DNA of 64,000 bases from Eucalyptus grandis (taxonomy: Eukaryota > Streptophyta > Magnoliopsida > Myrtales > Myrtaceae). Location: the NCBI RefSeq assembly GCF_016545825.1, contig NC_052614.1:40146072-40210071 (forward strand). Reading direction: 5' to 3'. A model generated the notes under the pieces. It saw only the letters and a program-made list of their open reading frames with translations, was not told the origin of the DNA and ran no database searches. Of this stretch, positions 37,836 to 50,900 are shown piece by piece (positions within the stretch are counted from its first letter, which is position 1; each line of letters opens with the position of its first letter). The position numbers and the translations under genes were made by a program.

Positions 37836-40800
37836 CTAAATTTGTCACTTTTCACAAAATAAATGCATCCTAAGAACCAAGATAATGGGACGAACAACGT
37901 CTCGGTCATTGATCATAGCATTGATGGTAAATAATTAGAGTACAAGGCTACATGAGCCAAACCCGAACTCGATTACTTCGATTATACGATTATCTGAAGC
38001 CTCTATCATGGGTTCTGCCGATATCTACTTACTGAAGCGTATGCTATGGTTTCTGTACGTTGATAGTGCAAGTGTACAGAGTACCGAGGTGTGATTCATC
38101 CTAAAAAGTCAGCGCTCCCCACGTTCGATATCTACGAAATCGATAGGATCCCATCTTTTCAATCATCATCTGATCTCCTATAAAGCTCTTCGATCTTTCT
38201 TTTCCAAATTGATCATCACACAAATGGATGAACCGCACGTTGCCATATTCAGAAAAAAAAAACCTCCACAGCTAGGGCAACCCTTTCACAAACAGAGGCC
38301 GAGACGACGACCTCACAAGCATAATTTTTCCACACAACACCAACACATGTGCAATCATCACATCAAACGTATGTACACTCAGAGGACAAAAACAGTAAGT
38401 CACGCGAAAAGAAACACGGCAATTATCGGCGGCATTAGAGAATATTATATAGAATCAGTTCCGTGAGTGATACAATGAACAGAATCAATCACCATATAAT
38501 AGATACATAAAGAAGTACCTAGTTTATGGAATCCAATGTGAGCCATGTAATTTATGAATAAACAGTTGGTTCGATTTGACATGATGAGTATGGGATATAA
38601 TTTCTTTGAGGATGGTCATGCCATCATTCTCATAACGTGCCATTACATTTTCAGGTGATTGACGTGTCGAAAAGTCCAAGTTATTCCTCCCCATCCCTGT
38701 ACATCAGTCATCTTCGATTTTGAGCTCACCGATCACTTGCGTGAAGCTTTGCGCCGAAAGTGAAATGCTCGTAATGGGATGAATTGTGCAAAGCTTTCCT
38801 TTTTCTCTTCCCTTCCTCTCAAGTCCTTTCAACACCACAAGTTGAGGAAAAGTTTTGGAGGTGTGGGTGTTGGTCGCTTTCGTGAGTTTCTTTCTTCTTA
38901 GGGCAATCATGCCCTAAATGTATAGAAGGTATTACCAGGCCGTAACACTCGCGGGAAGTTGGCATGATGGAGCTTCCACTTATGCATTGAGTGATCGCGT
39001 GATGAACTTGGTGTTTATGATTCATTTGGCTGAGCTTACATCTTTAATGTGTGGATAACTTTAGTTATCTCCTTCTACATGCAAGCTTTGGAGTTTGAGG
39101 AATGGAGTTGCGATCCTAGCTTAACCTTTTTGGCCTGAATCTAAAGTTGGAAAATTGGGTAGGGCTTTATGAGAAACACATGATTTAGAGGAGATCCCTC
39201 GTGGAGATATCATATATTCACCAAAACTAGCTCGTTAAGAAATTCTCTAGGATGTGCATTGTGGATCCTTTTCCTGGAGACTATAGTAGAATGGCTGTCT
39301 GACCTAACATCATAGTACAAGTCAATAGTACAAGTCAAACATTTAGATCTTGTCCTTATCTCGTTATTCCACTTGTTGTTGTCTACGAAATTAATTTGGT
39401 ATCATCGCCTTCGCATTATTCGATTTACGGAAAGTGAAATGTGTGCGCTCAATTTGTGTGAGCGCACGCATGTGAGCCGTCAGACATGTTGATCAATAAT
39501 AATTTTTGGATTACTGTTAAAATAACGGTATATTGTGAACCATAAATTTTTTAAAGAATAGACTTCACAATATTTTTCAATTTGTTATTTATTTTTGTGT
39601 GATTTTAAACGGACCGTTATTCTTACGGTCTACAAAGGACAATCACATAAGCATTCCTATTTGATTTATGATACACTTCCACTGTTGTAGATTCTTCTTT
39701 CTTTATTTAACACATGTGAGAGCGGTCGTCGTTTTGGTTCACCTTTGATGTCAAAGAGACGGACTTTTTGAACAGCTTACTGTTTTTTAAGTAACTCATC
39801 TTTACTTAGGGCACTAGACACTACTTGTCAAACACGACAAGCGACACATTTTCTTTATATATACATATGCACGTTTTATTTGACCGTCATACTCACAACA
39901 TAAGACAACAAAGATTCTAAACTCGCTTAAAGCACTAGAAGGATCGGCAATCTGATGAAGAAAAGATAGTGTTAAATTACTCTAGCCGTTCAAAAGTACC
40001 GATTCCTTAATCAACCCTTAAGTTTGACCTTGACCATTTAGCTCCCTCAATGGGAGAAGATTCGAGCATAAATTTGATACCCAAAACTAATAATCAAATC
40101 TCAAATATCCACTGATTATGATGCGTGTGTAGATAAACACAATCAACCAATTGGAGAGGAAATATTCATTTATCAACAAGATAATGAAAGTAACTGCAAA
40201 CATATAAAGCTGTACATGGATTGTCATTTCAACCATGTGTGAGGATTTTTGGTTTTTCAGATGAATGAAGAGATGTCAAGGGCCAATCAGTGTATATGAT
40301 CCTATCGGGTGTTATCATAGGAGTTCCACGCTAATGACGGAATATTCAGTTTGGATCATTAGCCACTCATTTTGAACGAGCTCTTCATCACCGCTCTACC
40401 ACAGTACTAGTGAAAGTAGAGTCACCCTACATGATGGTCCGACCGAGCCCATGTCGTAGATAAATCAAGATTTCTTAGGTTGGCTATAGAGCGATTAAAG
40501 GATTCACACTTGACCCGAGGAGCCTCAAATCACTTGACGGTATGCCCTATGCCACTAGATCAACGGCCACGGTGGTACGGGCGAGGACTTATTTATTTAT
40601 TTATTTATTTATATATTGCTCGAGTTGAAAATAGCAGTTTTGAGAGACAATAAAATAAGAAAATCACATAAAGAAACGTCTCGATGACTTAAAAGTCTCT
40701 ATAAGGTGTACTTATTCCACTTCTTGCGCCCCACGAAAAAGAGTGTGCTTATTCCACAATATCCAATTCATGTGGCACTACAACACATTACTTTAATGGT

Positions 40801-43800
40801 GCAACTTTTCTTTTTCTTTTTTCATTATTTCAAGACTTCAGAAGCTAGGGACCTGTCGACATGCAAGGTTAATTCCGATTTTTTAACTTGTTGTATGTAG
40901 AGGAAAAATGGAAAGCATTTTCTCGGAATATGTCCTAATAAGCCCCATCCGTTATATGTTTTCATTTTCATTTTTTTTACGTTGATAATTTATAAGTAAT
41001 TAATGTTTTTGAGTTCGCTAAATTTGGTTTGACGAATTAGCTTTTCCTAAGTTTCAAAAATGGCAGATCTATCCACTTTACTGATAAGCAATCCGAATCG
41101 AGTGTCTCATAAGGGATTTGTCTTTTCTATGGATTATTAGCGCTCTCTTGCTGACGATTCTTATTCCTCATGTGAATATAATTATTTTTATGTAGCAATG
41201 GCAATACTTTTATCTAGAGAAAAGAGATGGGCGTCCGATATATTAATGATGCTTGCTAATAAACAATTAATGGGGGAATTAGCACTTTAGTGCTTGCCTA
41301 GGCTGCAGTACGCAATTTTTAATAAGCAACGCGCAAAATGCACAAAACACGGGTCAATCAATTCTAATTTAATCACTTCCTTGTTTGAAACTCTTCTTGC
41401 ACGTTGTATGGTGAGAACTCGTTAACTCCAGCACGGGGTGAGTCACTTCCTGCGCCGATGTCGGAGTCGGCGGATTTCAAAGTCAGCGTTTTCGACTCGA
41501 ACTTGTTGTCCAAACTCTAATCGTCCACCGCGAAGATAAAAAAAAGAAACGGGAAAAGGGAAGAGATGGGAAGAAATAGGAGCTTCAATTCTCTCACGAA
41601 TTAAATATGGCAAGTTGCATACAAGTGTTCCGACGGCATTGAAGAATTCGTCCATGAGAAAGTCATGATTGGAAGTGGGGTCGAAATTTTAAAAAATCAA
41701 TCGAGTTGATCCGTCATTAATAATTACGAATACACGCGCGTCGACTAAGGTGTCCTCCATAGGGCGGCCGGGGTTCTCGAAGGTTAGCATGCACAAAACC
41801 TGCCGTTGAACTTATGGGGTTGAGTAGTTAGAGTTGAGTTAAATGGCCTTATATTCTCACGTGACCCTTTAGAAGAAATGAAGAAGAATGTGGAAATGGA
41901 GGAGCCAAATACCCAAGCTTTGAAATTTTGGAAGGTGATAGAAGAGTTGCAAATCAAACCAAAACAGTTGGGCCAAGGCCCATACAGCAGCATTGATCAC
42001 TACAACTCTCGGTCGTGGCCTCAATGAAGCCTCAATGGGAATTGCAAGAATTGCACGTTTTGCGAACAACGAGAATGGATAGCTAAGCCAGCCGTCTTAG
42101 TGGTTGAATTCCTTGACTTTCTTAACAATGGTCTTGAGATTTTTAAGAATTTGTAACATCGCCCTCGCAGTCCGTGGTCCCGAGAGCGACATGGCCGGGG
42201 GCTGATAAGAAAATAATGTCTCGAACCTTTTTCACACTAATCCCATTTCGAAAAATTAATGAAATCCAAGCCTGTCTCTATTCATGATCAAAAGTCAATT
42301 TTCACGTGTTCTTTTTGCCAGATTGTTGACCGCACCATTTTATTAGTTATATTTTATAATTGATTGATATCGGGTAGAGACTTTAATATAAAAATGTTGG
42401 TAAAGTCCCATTCGTATGTGCGCGGTCACTGAATCTGTTTGCAGGAGAAGATGCTCTCTTTTGCCTTAGACATATGATTAGTCCATTCCAAAATTCTTTA
42501 GCTCAGAGACTTGCCTAGTAATTTACTTGCTAAGCCCAAAATATATAGGCCTGGCCATCAGGCATCTTTAGTCCCTTTTGTCTGGCCCAAAGTTTACCAC
42601 TGCGTTTCAAGTCTTATTTAAGAATAAAAGACACCCATAATCCCCCGAAGTTCAACCATTTGTTGCATTCTAGTCCCTGAATTTTGTATGATTGTGGCCC
42701 TTGACAGTTGTTCGCATCTAATAATTTCTATGTGACTGTCAAGCTTGGGGCAATTAAGGCATTTCCATATTGAGAACTGAATACATATATCTAAATCTCA
42801 TCAACTACATGCAAACTGCTTTGAGTCAATGCCACATGTAATGGCCGGAACCTAACCATTTCATGGACATTGCATGATGTGTTCCATGGGCTTTCGGGTA
42901 ACCGAGCCTCTGCATGTGTCAGTAGTTATAAAGATCCAATATATTTCAAAGATGATCATACCTTTTTTTTTCTCTCTCCATGCTTCCAATAGTTCAGGCA
43001 AAGTTCTTAAATTTACCCTCTTATCTCATGGAGAAATTATAGGCACAAACGTTTTCTCAATACTATGATTATCCACCTAGCTTTCATTAATTTAAGTGAT
43101 TTGCATATTCACTCTAAATTACCCTAATATTGGAGTATCTGTGCTCCCCATAGAGTTGAGATCTCGTGGAATCAATGAGAGTTAGATATCTCGAAGTTTT
43201 TATTTTATCCGATGTCAATTAATAATTGATTTTCACATGCAGTTTTAAGATCTCTTCACCTATATGACCGGAGGCTCGGTCGAAAACATAGCTTACAGAA
43301 AGCTAGGGTTTCGACCCCCGCATGAATCTGAATTCATGAACAACAGAACAATCCCATGCTATCAAAGATAAGTTCTGGTATCCACGTCGTTTAATCTGAT
43401 GGAATTGGATGGATTAGACTAAGCTAGGGATGAGGATCTTAGGGATGATTGGAGGCCAGCAAGGATGAGCTTTCAGGCGTCTTGTCAGCTTGAAAAGTAT
43501 TTCGGATGTGATGGCAATTGATTAGACTAAGCTAAGGAAGAGGGATCCTAGACCACAACCGAAGATTGAAAACAATGTTCCTAGAGCTTGTGGTTTTCAT
43601 GAATCTGATAGGATTGTGGAGTTTAATTGTAGATTTATCATTTGTTTAATACGTTTCTAGATGTCCTTACAGAAAAAAAAAGTGGGCACCCCACTTCACT
43701 TCCTTAATCTATATTATACCGGACGACTTTGCCCGTACGGAATTATAAGTGAAGCACTTAGGTTATATCCACTGATTATGATGCGTGTGTGAATACCTTT

Positions 43801-43970
43801 CGATTGGTTTTTCCTGCTGTTTTCCTCTTGGTTTAATGAGAGGAAGTTGATTAAATATTGTCCCGTGCTTGCACGGTGGTCGAGTCATAATCTATCCAAT
43901 TCATGAAATGATTAGGCTGTAATCAAGTTGTTTTGAACTTTTTTTTTTTTTCATTTTCCTTGGTCATGAG
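37836..43970. other. long intergenic region, no gene recognised
   Basis: Six kilobases of AT-rich DNA with an (ATTT)n tract at 40589-40612 and frames below 90 codons. The only structure found is a 26-bp word at 40105-40130 repeated exactly at 43765-43790. No conserved protein was recognised on either strand. Confidence 0.5.
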
Positions 43971-43973
43971 ATG

Positions 43974-44545
43974 ATTTTACCAAAAAAGTTATAAACATAT
44001 TGTATCAATGTTAAATTTAATATTAAAATTTTCAATCTAGCCAATGTAACTTTTTCAATCATTTTTGGTAAAAAATCACTAATGTGTTACTCCAATCAGT
44101 ATTAACTACTCCACACAGTATTAATGTGGACAATTAAAAAAAAAATTATGAGTTTTTCCTCTTTTTCCCCCATTTTTCTTTGCCAATCATTGAGGCCTTG
44201 GCTATGGCTAATGATAAGTGATGGTTGGCAAGGGCAACCCTTGCTTGTGACCATCAGCCAGTTGAGGAAAATAGGAAAAAAAAGGGAAAAATGAAAGAGA
44301 AAAAAATAAAAGATTATCAAAAATTGTAAAAGATATTTACGTCAGTGCTAGTCATTATCTGACTGTGCTATGTAGGACGATTGATATCTACGTAAATTAT
44401 TGTCAGTCAAAATTTGCCAGAATGACTACATTGACAAATTGTCAAAACTTTTAAAATTAAATTGACCAAATTAAAAAGTTTAGTTTTGTAATGGCATCCG
44501 TACCATAAATTTATGACTTTTTATATAATTATCCTGATAATTTAC
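43974..44545. repeat. MITE-like family A, copy 5
   Basis: Left arm TTTTACCAAAAAAGTTATAAACATATTG, core with GGCCTTGGCTATGGCTAATG and CAAGGGCAACCCTTGCTTG, right arm with CCAAATTAAAAAGTTTAGTTTTG and a final CATAAATTTATGACTTTTT. The arms are inverted in outline, with the same order of words as copies 2-4. Confidence 0.65.
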
Positions 44546-45877
44546 CATGTTAGGACAAGAATGAAGTTTTAGGATCGGTAGCAAAATGGAAAGGATGGGG
44601 AGCGACTTCATTGACAAAGGTGCTTGACGGTGCAATTTGCAGTAAGTTTTCAACGTAGTTCGGAAATTCGAGATTTCGGATACTGATTTGGCAGGGTAAT
44701 AGAGTCGTTTCACTCTCGAGAAAAGAGAGCAAGATAATGGCGACTTAAGTCATAGTCGTAAGGCCATTATTTGCACTTCTTGGAAGATGAAAGCACGCAT
44801 GGATCTTCCATTCCCTTCACTCATTGAGCACCCATGAGTTCAAATTCGAGCTCCACTTGATCTAACATCGTCATCAACTCTGTATAACCATACCAAGTTC
44901 AAATCAAGCCCGATCTCAGATTGAAAAGTCAAACTCAGTCAACTTCGAGGCCGAGCGTCGAGTGTCTCGGCGCGGCAGGTCGGGTTGAGATCGAGTATTG
45001 AACCGTTTCCTTTCATGTTTCTCCATCTTTAAGGACTGGAAGAAAAAGGGAAGGGGGAATTCCATCCTCCATTATTGAAGGGGGGACGTATTCCTACTTT
45101 GGGAAGGTCTTGAGAGTAATGATTCTCAGGAAAAGTAAGGGAGGACCTAATGAAGGAGCCATGTTAGGATGTTACCCAAAAGAAGGAAAGAGGGGATCGA
45201 GGGGATGGGGCCAGATGTTGGAGATGCCTAACACAGGGGGAGCCCTTTTGGGAATATGTGAAGAGGGGGGAATCATGAGGGTAACCTGAATTCTAGCTGT
45301 TTTGTGGTCACATTTCCCTTGGCTCCCACATACCCCATTGAGAGAGAGAGAGAGAGAGAGAGGGTGGGCCAAAAGAAAAACGAATTACTGTCGATTAATT
45401 TATTTTCATCTAGGAAATGGTTGGTTAAGTTTGATTGTTTACATAATATTTGGGGAGGTAGATCCTTGGTGATTAGAGGTGATTGCTTACGATGCATTTA
45501 CCCAAAAAAGAGTGATGCCCTAGATTTGGAGGAACTTGTCTCTAAAATCTGAACTCAATATCCGATCTTTCTCCACAAAGATAGATGAGATGCAACCGTA
45601 GTGACAGTGGCAACAAGCAACATATGATTTTTGGTATCTAATGACTAATCTCTCTCTCCACAAAGATCGAGGGTAGTGGCCGGCGATGGAGAAGGGGCTT
45701 AACTATGAACGTAGGAGTTGGGATTAAGGAGGGGCAAAGTGAAGAAAGGAGAAAAAGGGAATGATAAAGAAAAGAACACAAAAGGAAAAGGGATAAGAGA
45801 GCAAATTCGAACCATCGAGGATGTATTCAGATGATAAATTGGCCTCTTTAAGTAATAAATTTAAAGTATCCATATTA
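44546..45877. other. intergenic with (GA)n microsatellite
   Basis: Contains GA repeats at 45339-45362. Open frames across it are Arg-Glu or Ser-Leu artefacts. Nothing else recognised. Confidence 0.5.
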
Positions 45878-45886
45878 TAAATTTTT

Positions 45887-46397
45887 GAGTTAATACCCTG
45901 AAAAACCCCAAACTTGTACACTTATGACAAATTTACCCCAAACTATTTTTTTGACCATGAAAACCCCAAACCGGTATACTTGTGACAAATTTACCCCGAC
46001 TGACTATAAAAAACCATAAACTGGTACATTTATGACAAATTTACCCCAAACTAATTTATTCGATTGCAAAAAATCTCAAAATGGTAAATTTGTGACAAAT
46101 ATACCCTATGCTAAATTGAATTAATACCACAAAAAAATCACAAAAATTGTAAACTGTGACAAATGGAGCGTAAAATCCTAAATTGGTATACCGGTCAATT
46201 GTCACGTGTCATTTAACTTAATAATTTGAGAATAAAATTTAACGAAAACTAACAGAGGGTAAATTTGTCACAAGTATACCAGTTTGAGGTAAATTTGTCA
46301 AAAGTATATCAGTTTAGGGTTTTTGGTGGTCAAAAAAATAATTTGGAGTAAATTTGTCACAAGTGTACCAGTTTGGGGTTTTTCAGGGTATTAATCC
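45887..46397. mobile_element. Mutator-type MITE (511 bp) with 9-bp target duplication
   Basis: Flanked by identical 9-bp direct repeats TAAATTTTT (45878-45886 and 46398-46406). Termini are inverted: left GAGTTAATACCCTGAAAAAC, right the complement of GGATTAATACCCTGAAAAAC. Both arms contain serial ~45-70-bp units of CCCCAAAC..GGTACACTTGTGACAAATTTACC, inverted between arms, so the whole element can fold into a long hairpin. The 9-bp duplication and terminus starting with G fit MULE-derived MITEs. No ORF. Confidence 0.8.
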
Positions 46398-46589
46398 TAA
46401 ATTTTTATACTCTTCTCATATGCAAATCAATCAAACAAACAAACAATAGAAATAAAAAATAAATGAAGAATATAAATAAGATTCAAAATCTAGGAATATT
46501 CGAAATGACTAATTAGATGAGTATGAGGAAATTGGAATTTCCATCTAAAGTCATATCAAAATAAATTTCAATCCAAAAACTTACATGTA

Positions 46590-46830
46590 TGTATGTGTGT
46601 GTGTGTATACGTGTACACACACAAACATAACCTTTAAAACTTATTGATTGAGATGCACATGTGATTGGTGTTAGATAAGTCTAACATCAGAAATTGGTGA
46701 AGTGTGAAGTAAGTAATACTCTTAGTTGGCTTATAATCATTGATTTAAATTTTTGAGTGAATGTAGGTTTAAATAGATATATTAATAGGTTTGGACTTGA
46801 AATCCTTCTTGACAATCTCCCAAATAAAGA
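46590..46830. repeat. LTR-like repeat, family B copy
   Basis: The stretch GAAATTGGTGAAGTGTGAAG..TTAGTTGGCT..CATTGATTTAAA..TTTTGAGTG..GGTTTAAATAG.TATATTAATAGG is a diverged copy of the repeat at 57690-57850. Words of this kind are common in plant LTR retroelements. Isolated fragment. Confidence 0.45.
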
Positions 46831-46839
46831 TATTGTGGT

Positions 46840-48050
46840 TCTGTTATGTTCGTAAAATTCTAAACGCAAGTGCACGTATCGAACAAGTAATATAATGATG
46901 AGATAAAGTATTGTCCCACATAGATCGATGATTAATAAACTAATTAAATACTAAAATAGATTAATTCTAAAATTTATCTAACAGATCAAAATATAATTAA
47001 GAATAAATTAAAAACGAAACTTGAAGACTTTGAAGACTAAATGCAGTGAAATCAATCGATAAATATGTTAGAGCATCCGATTTCACCGTAACCACTAGAT
47101 ATGAATTTCAGATTGTTGTGAATACAAGAACGATATCAAACATGTGATAGCAGAATTTCCTACTATCATATCTCTAGGTATAGGAAACCTACTCAGCTTA
47201 TTAATTCACTATATCTCTATGTGAATTAAAATATACATGAGTGCATTAAAAACTATGAATATTCCCGGTTTACAATGAGTCTTTTGGATCACCTTATCAC
47301 CGAAAGTTACACAAATAACGCAGTATATTTCTATCCACGTTTAATTCATAGTTATATATTATAATGAGCAATTGCATATTATCACCTCTCGCCTCAAACA
47401 TGCACATCGATCATTCAAGTGGTGGCCGATCACTCAAAAGTATTAAACGCAATAATATATAACTCACATGAATGAAATCAATTGTAGAACATAAAAATCA
47501 TGAAATTCACATCATCATGGTTAGGCTACATCGAAACCCTAACAAAAGAAAATTAGAACATAGTAGAAGAAAAAATAAAAATAAAAATATAAATCAAACC
47601 CAACATCTTGAATCAAATGACAAGAATTATGTTACCACTTTTGTCTTCTCTTCAAAATACTTGAAAAACTCTCCGAAGAATGAAAAACAATCTAACTCTC
47701 CCCCTCTCTAAAAAACCCTAGCTGCTCTCTCTGTCTCTATTTATAGGATATATCCAAGATATCTATCTCCCAACGCTTGCAGATAACATTAGGGAACAAA
47801 ATCAAGAATTTCCTGATTTGATATCTATCTTCCATTGCTGCTTTTATTTGAATTCCTGATAATTGTCATTCTTTTCCTTATCTTCTCCATATCTCATTAT
47901 TCTGCATAAACAAGGAAAATTCAAATAATCAGAAGGAAATTCAAATATTTTCTCATAGATAATGCATTAATTACTGCCTAAAATAGGTAAAATAACCCTA
48001 TTTTTATAGAGTTATCATGCTACTTTCTTCCAACAAATATTATCAGAATT
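46840..48050. repeat. probable interspersed repeat of unknown class
   Basis: AT-rich block starting around TGTTATGTTCGTAAAATTC and AACGCAAGTGCACGTATCG, continuing through TATTGTCCCACATAGATCGATG and ending after AAAACCCTAGCTGCTCTCTC with a TATTTATAGG stretch. I associate this word order with a repeat found in many dicot genomes, but cannot name its class. No coding frame of note. Confidence 0.35.
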
Positions 48051-48139
48051 AGTGGTAGATAGATGACACACTCCTAATGTGCATTTCCTTATGTGAATGT
48101 ATCGGACTGCTATTGTGCGATTTGAACATTATAAATTGT

Positions 48140-48209
48140 GATTACTTGAAAAATTGTCAAACCATACAAAGCCAGATTACTTGAAAAATTGTCAAACCAT
48201 ACAAAGCCA
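48140..48209. repeat. perfect 35-bp tandem duplication
   Basis: The 35-bp unit beginning GATTACTTGAAAAATTGTCA occurs twice back to back with no mismatch. It is therefore recent or an assembly artefact. Confidence 0.95.
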
Positions 48210-48434
48210 TTTTATAGGATAGTGTAGTAGATTATTCTTGAGGATGATCAAATTAAATTTTAACGGGAACAAGTCACTCACAACAATTTTCTGACAGTAT
48301 CTTTACAAATACTAAAGCGGTGTATCAAGAGAAAACACCTGGGTGTCGATCACGATGTGCCACTTTTTCTTCTATGGTTGGTTGACCGGCCTTACGATTT
48401 GTCCGTAGATAAATACCTTGCAATACATATCATA

Positions 48435-48590
48435 GTAGAGGGCGAAATGGCCCAATTGGAGTTGGATGACTTTTCTATCTTGGAGGTGACAGGGGTTCGA
48501 ATCTTACCCACGAGGTGCTGTGATTCGAACACATGATTTGCCGCAAGGTGTGGATCGCAATTAATAGTTCTATTCTTCTTCCTAGCCATT
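48435..48590 (+). mobile_element. possible tRNA-derived SINE
   Basis: TGGCCCAATTGG at 48448-48459 fits the RNA polymerase III A box and GGTTCGAATC at 48494-48503 fits the B box, about 35 bases apart as in tRNA-related heads. The sequence does not fold as a functional tRNA in my reading, and no target duplication or clean A/T tail was found. Confidence 0.4.
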
Positions 48591-48599
48591 CACATCGAA

Positions 48600-50900
48600 T
48601 TCTAGCTTGACAAAGTGAAACATCACTCTAGATTTTCGAGAACCTATATATGTCCGAATGAACCTAAGCTATATAACTCGACGAATTCCCAATAATGCTA
48701 GAGAGAGAAAGGAGAGTACTAAACTAGCCAAGTGAGAGACATGGGTAAAAGACACTTCACTTTTCTAACACCCCCACCACTAGTGGCCACCATCATTTTG
48801 TGCTTGAAATTTCTCGGCTTGCCTCCTTTTCGTACGCGGAACTCCAAAAGCAAACCCCCTAAACAGGAACCAGCACCATTCCTTCCCATCATGCACTCAT
48901 TGCACAAGTGCTTTGACTCCAACATGTGACCTAAATCACATGCTTGATCGATTACTTATCATCATATATGGCTAGCTTTTTCCCAAAGTAACATGTACTA
49001 ATTACATGAAAGGTGCTATGCAATCACGTGATTATTTCGGTCTCGGCCGACCGTTCCTACTTAAATTACTCGCAATAGCGAGGTAAGGCAATGAAATCTC
49101 TCAGTCGATTCTCGCATATGATGATGTTTCCAAGCTGATTTGCACAACTCCTCCTTTCTCATTTTTAAATCAATGAATGTGCTCACGGGATGCGTTGTTC
49201 GGTGCAATCTTGAAGATGAGCAATTGCAAAGCACATTGAGTTGAGTTCATGGCCCTACAAATGTCCAATCACGCATAGATTTTTTTCCCTTAGCCCTAGC
49301 TAGAGTTATTCAATTCATGTTCAAATGGAACTAACATCAACATCACACCACAGATGTCAACATGAATTTTTTTTTCTCTCCATGGGCCATACCTGTGGAA
49401 GTGAATTGACATAGGTGATGAAATAGGTCGGTAACCCCTATTCATTAAATTCCCTCTTTCCCCCTCTTTTTTATTTTTATTTTTGATCGAAGGTGATGCT
49501 GACAAGTTCCCAATGCTAAGGTTAGGAATCTTGCGGGCCAACAATGCCTAGCTTCATTATTTTGTTGACAAAAAAAAAAAAAAAAAGAGACTTTTTTACT
49601 GGTACAAAGTCAATTAAGAATATTTTTCCCCTAATGTTGGCAATACTAGCTGGCTAACTCACAAGATTAGGAATGCGTCATGCCGGTCCAATTGTATGGG
49701 AGAATCTAAATCGAACCGAAAGGTGATTTGCCATCTGAACCGACAAACATGTGGGATTGCATGCCTAGAAAGTAGGGTTTCATTTACTCGTTACAAAAAA
49801 AGAATACTTTACCAGCGCATGTAAGTTGGGTCCGATCCATTTCAATTTTTTTGTCAATCGTGGCACACGCAAGCTCGCACTGTAGTCGATGCTGAACTAA
49901 GATATAGTGTAAAACTCTATTTGTTATTACTTTGATTGTGTTGTAGACATCTTGACACTGTACTATATCCGCGTTCTCAGACATTGTAACTTGCGTGTAT
50001 GACATTATATGTTTTTTGAAATTCCTACACCTTCAGCTGAGAGCGACGGCTCCTTAAAAGTGACGCTGCGGTTTTAAGGCGTTTGTGAAATACATGGCAG
50101 AAGTTCTAACCCTTTTTGCACGCTGAGAAAATGAACTTATGCCGTCTAACAATTGTTCTATGGTAATTCAATTCTGATCGGGATTGTTAGATAGATCGTT
50201 TCTCTTCTTAACAAAGCGCATCGTACGAGGATTTAATTAAAATAAGTGCTCCTCGAGAATTTGTTAATCAATTAACTGAGAAAAATATTGCAATTTTCGT
50301 TGCTCTACTCGTTAACAAGACCCTTATGCCAATCGTAGTTGATTCAGAGGTGTAAAGAATTAGGAGACTCGGGATGAGCTTAATCATAATGGGTTGTTCA
50401 CGATAATTGGTGAACATGTTACATGATGCTTGGGATCAAATGACCACATATGCACATTCGAGGCGATCCCCTAGTCCGTTGATCTGTCGACTCCGTCAAG
50501 TTACGTAGTGTGCATGGGACTTAAGGCTACCAGATCCAATGCGAAAGAAATGTTACCTACATGGTTTAACCCCGTCAAGTGATAAATCAATGGCTGCTCA
50601 AAGAATCGCGGACACAACACCGTTTGCCCAAAAGGATTAAAAAGAAGAAGAAGAAGAAGAAGACGAAGAAGCGACCAGCTCAAAAGTCGATCCGAACTGC
50701 CATGGACTTCGCAAGATCGAACCATGTTCCTTTGAAGGCTAAAAAAGGGAAAATTTCAAAACGGACCTAAAACGCCTTCAACTGCAAAAGAATCCAGGCC
50801 TCTTTCGCCTCCAACCTACTTGTCTTGTATAAAACAAGAAGCAAATCCCCTAAAAACAAAAACTCTCTCCCTCTCGCTTTCTCTCTCTGTGGAAAAAACA
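48600..50900. other. intergenic; one small ORF of uncertain status
   Basis: The only frame worth noting is 48741-48929 on the plus strand, 62 codons starting MGKRHFTFLTPPPLVATIIL. Its hydrophobic N-terminal stretch (residues 7-30) resembles a signal peptide, and a basic, Pro-rich tail follows. I recognise no secreted-peptide family motif. An (AAG)n run lies at 50643-50663. Confidence 0.3.
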
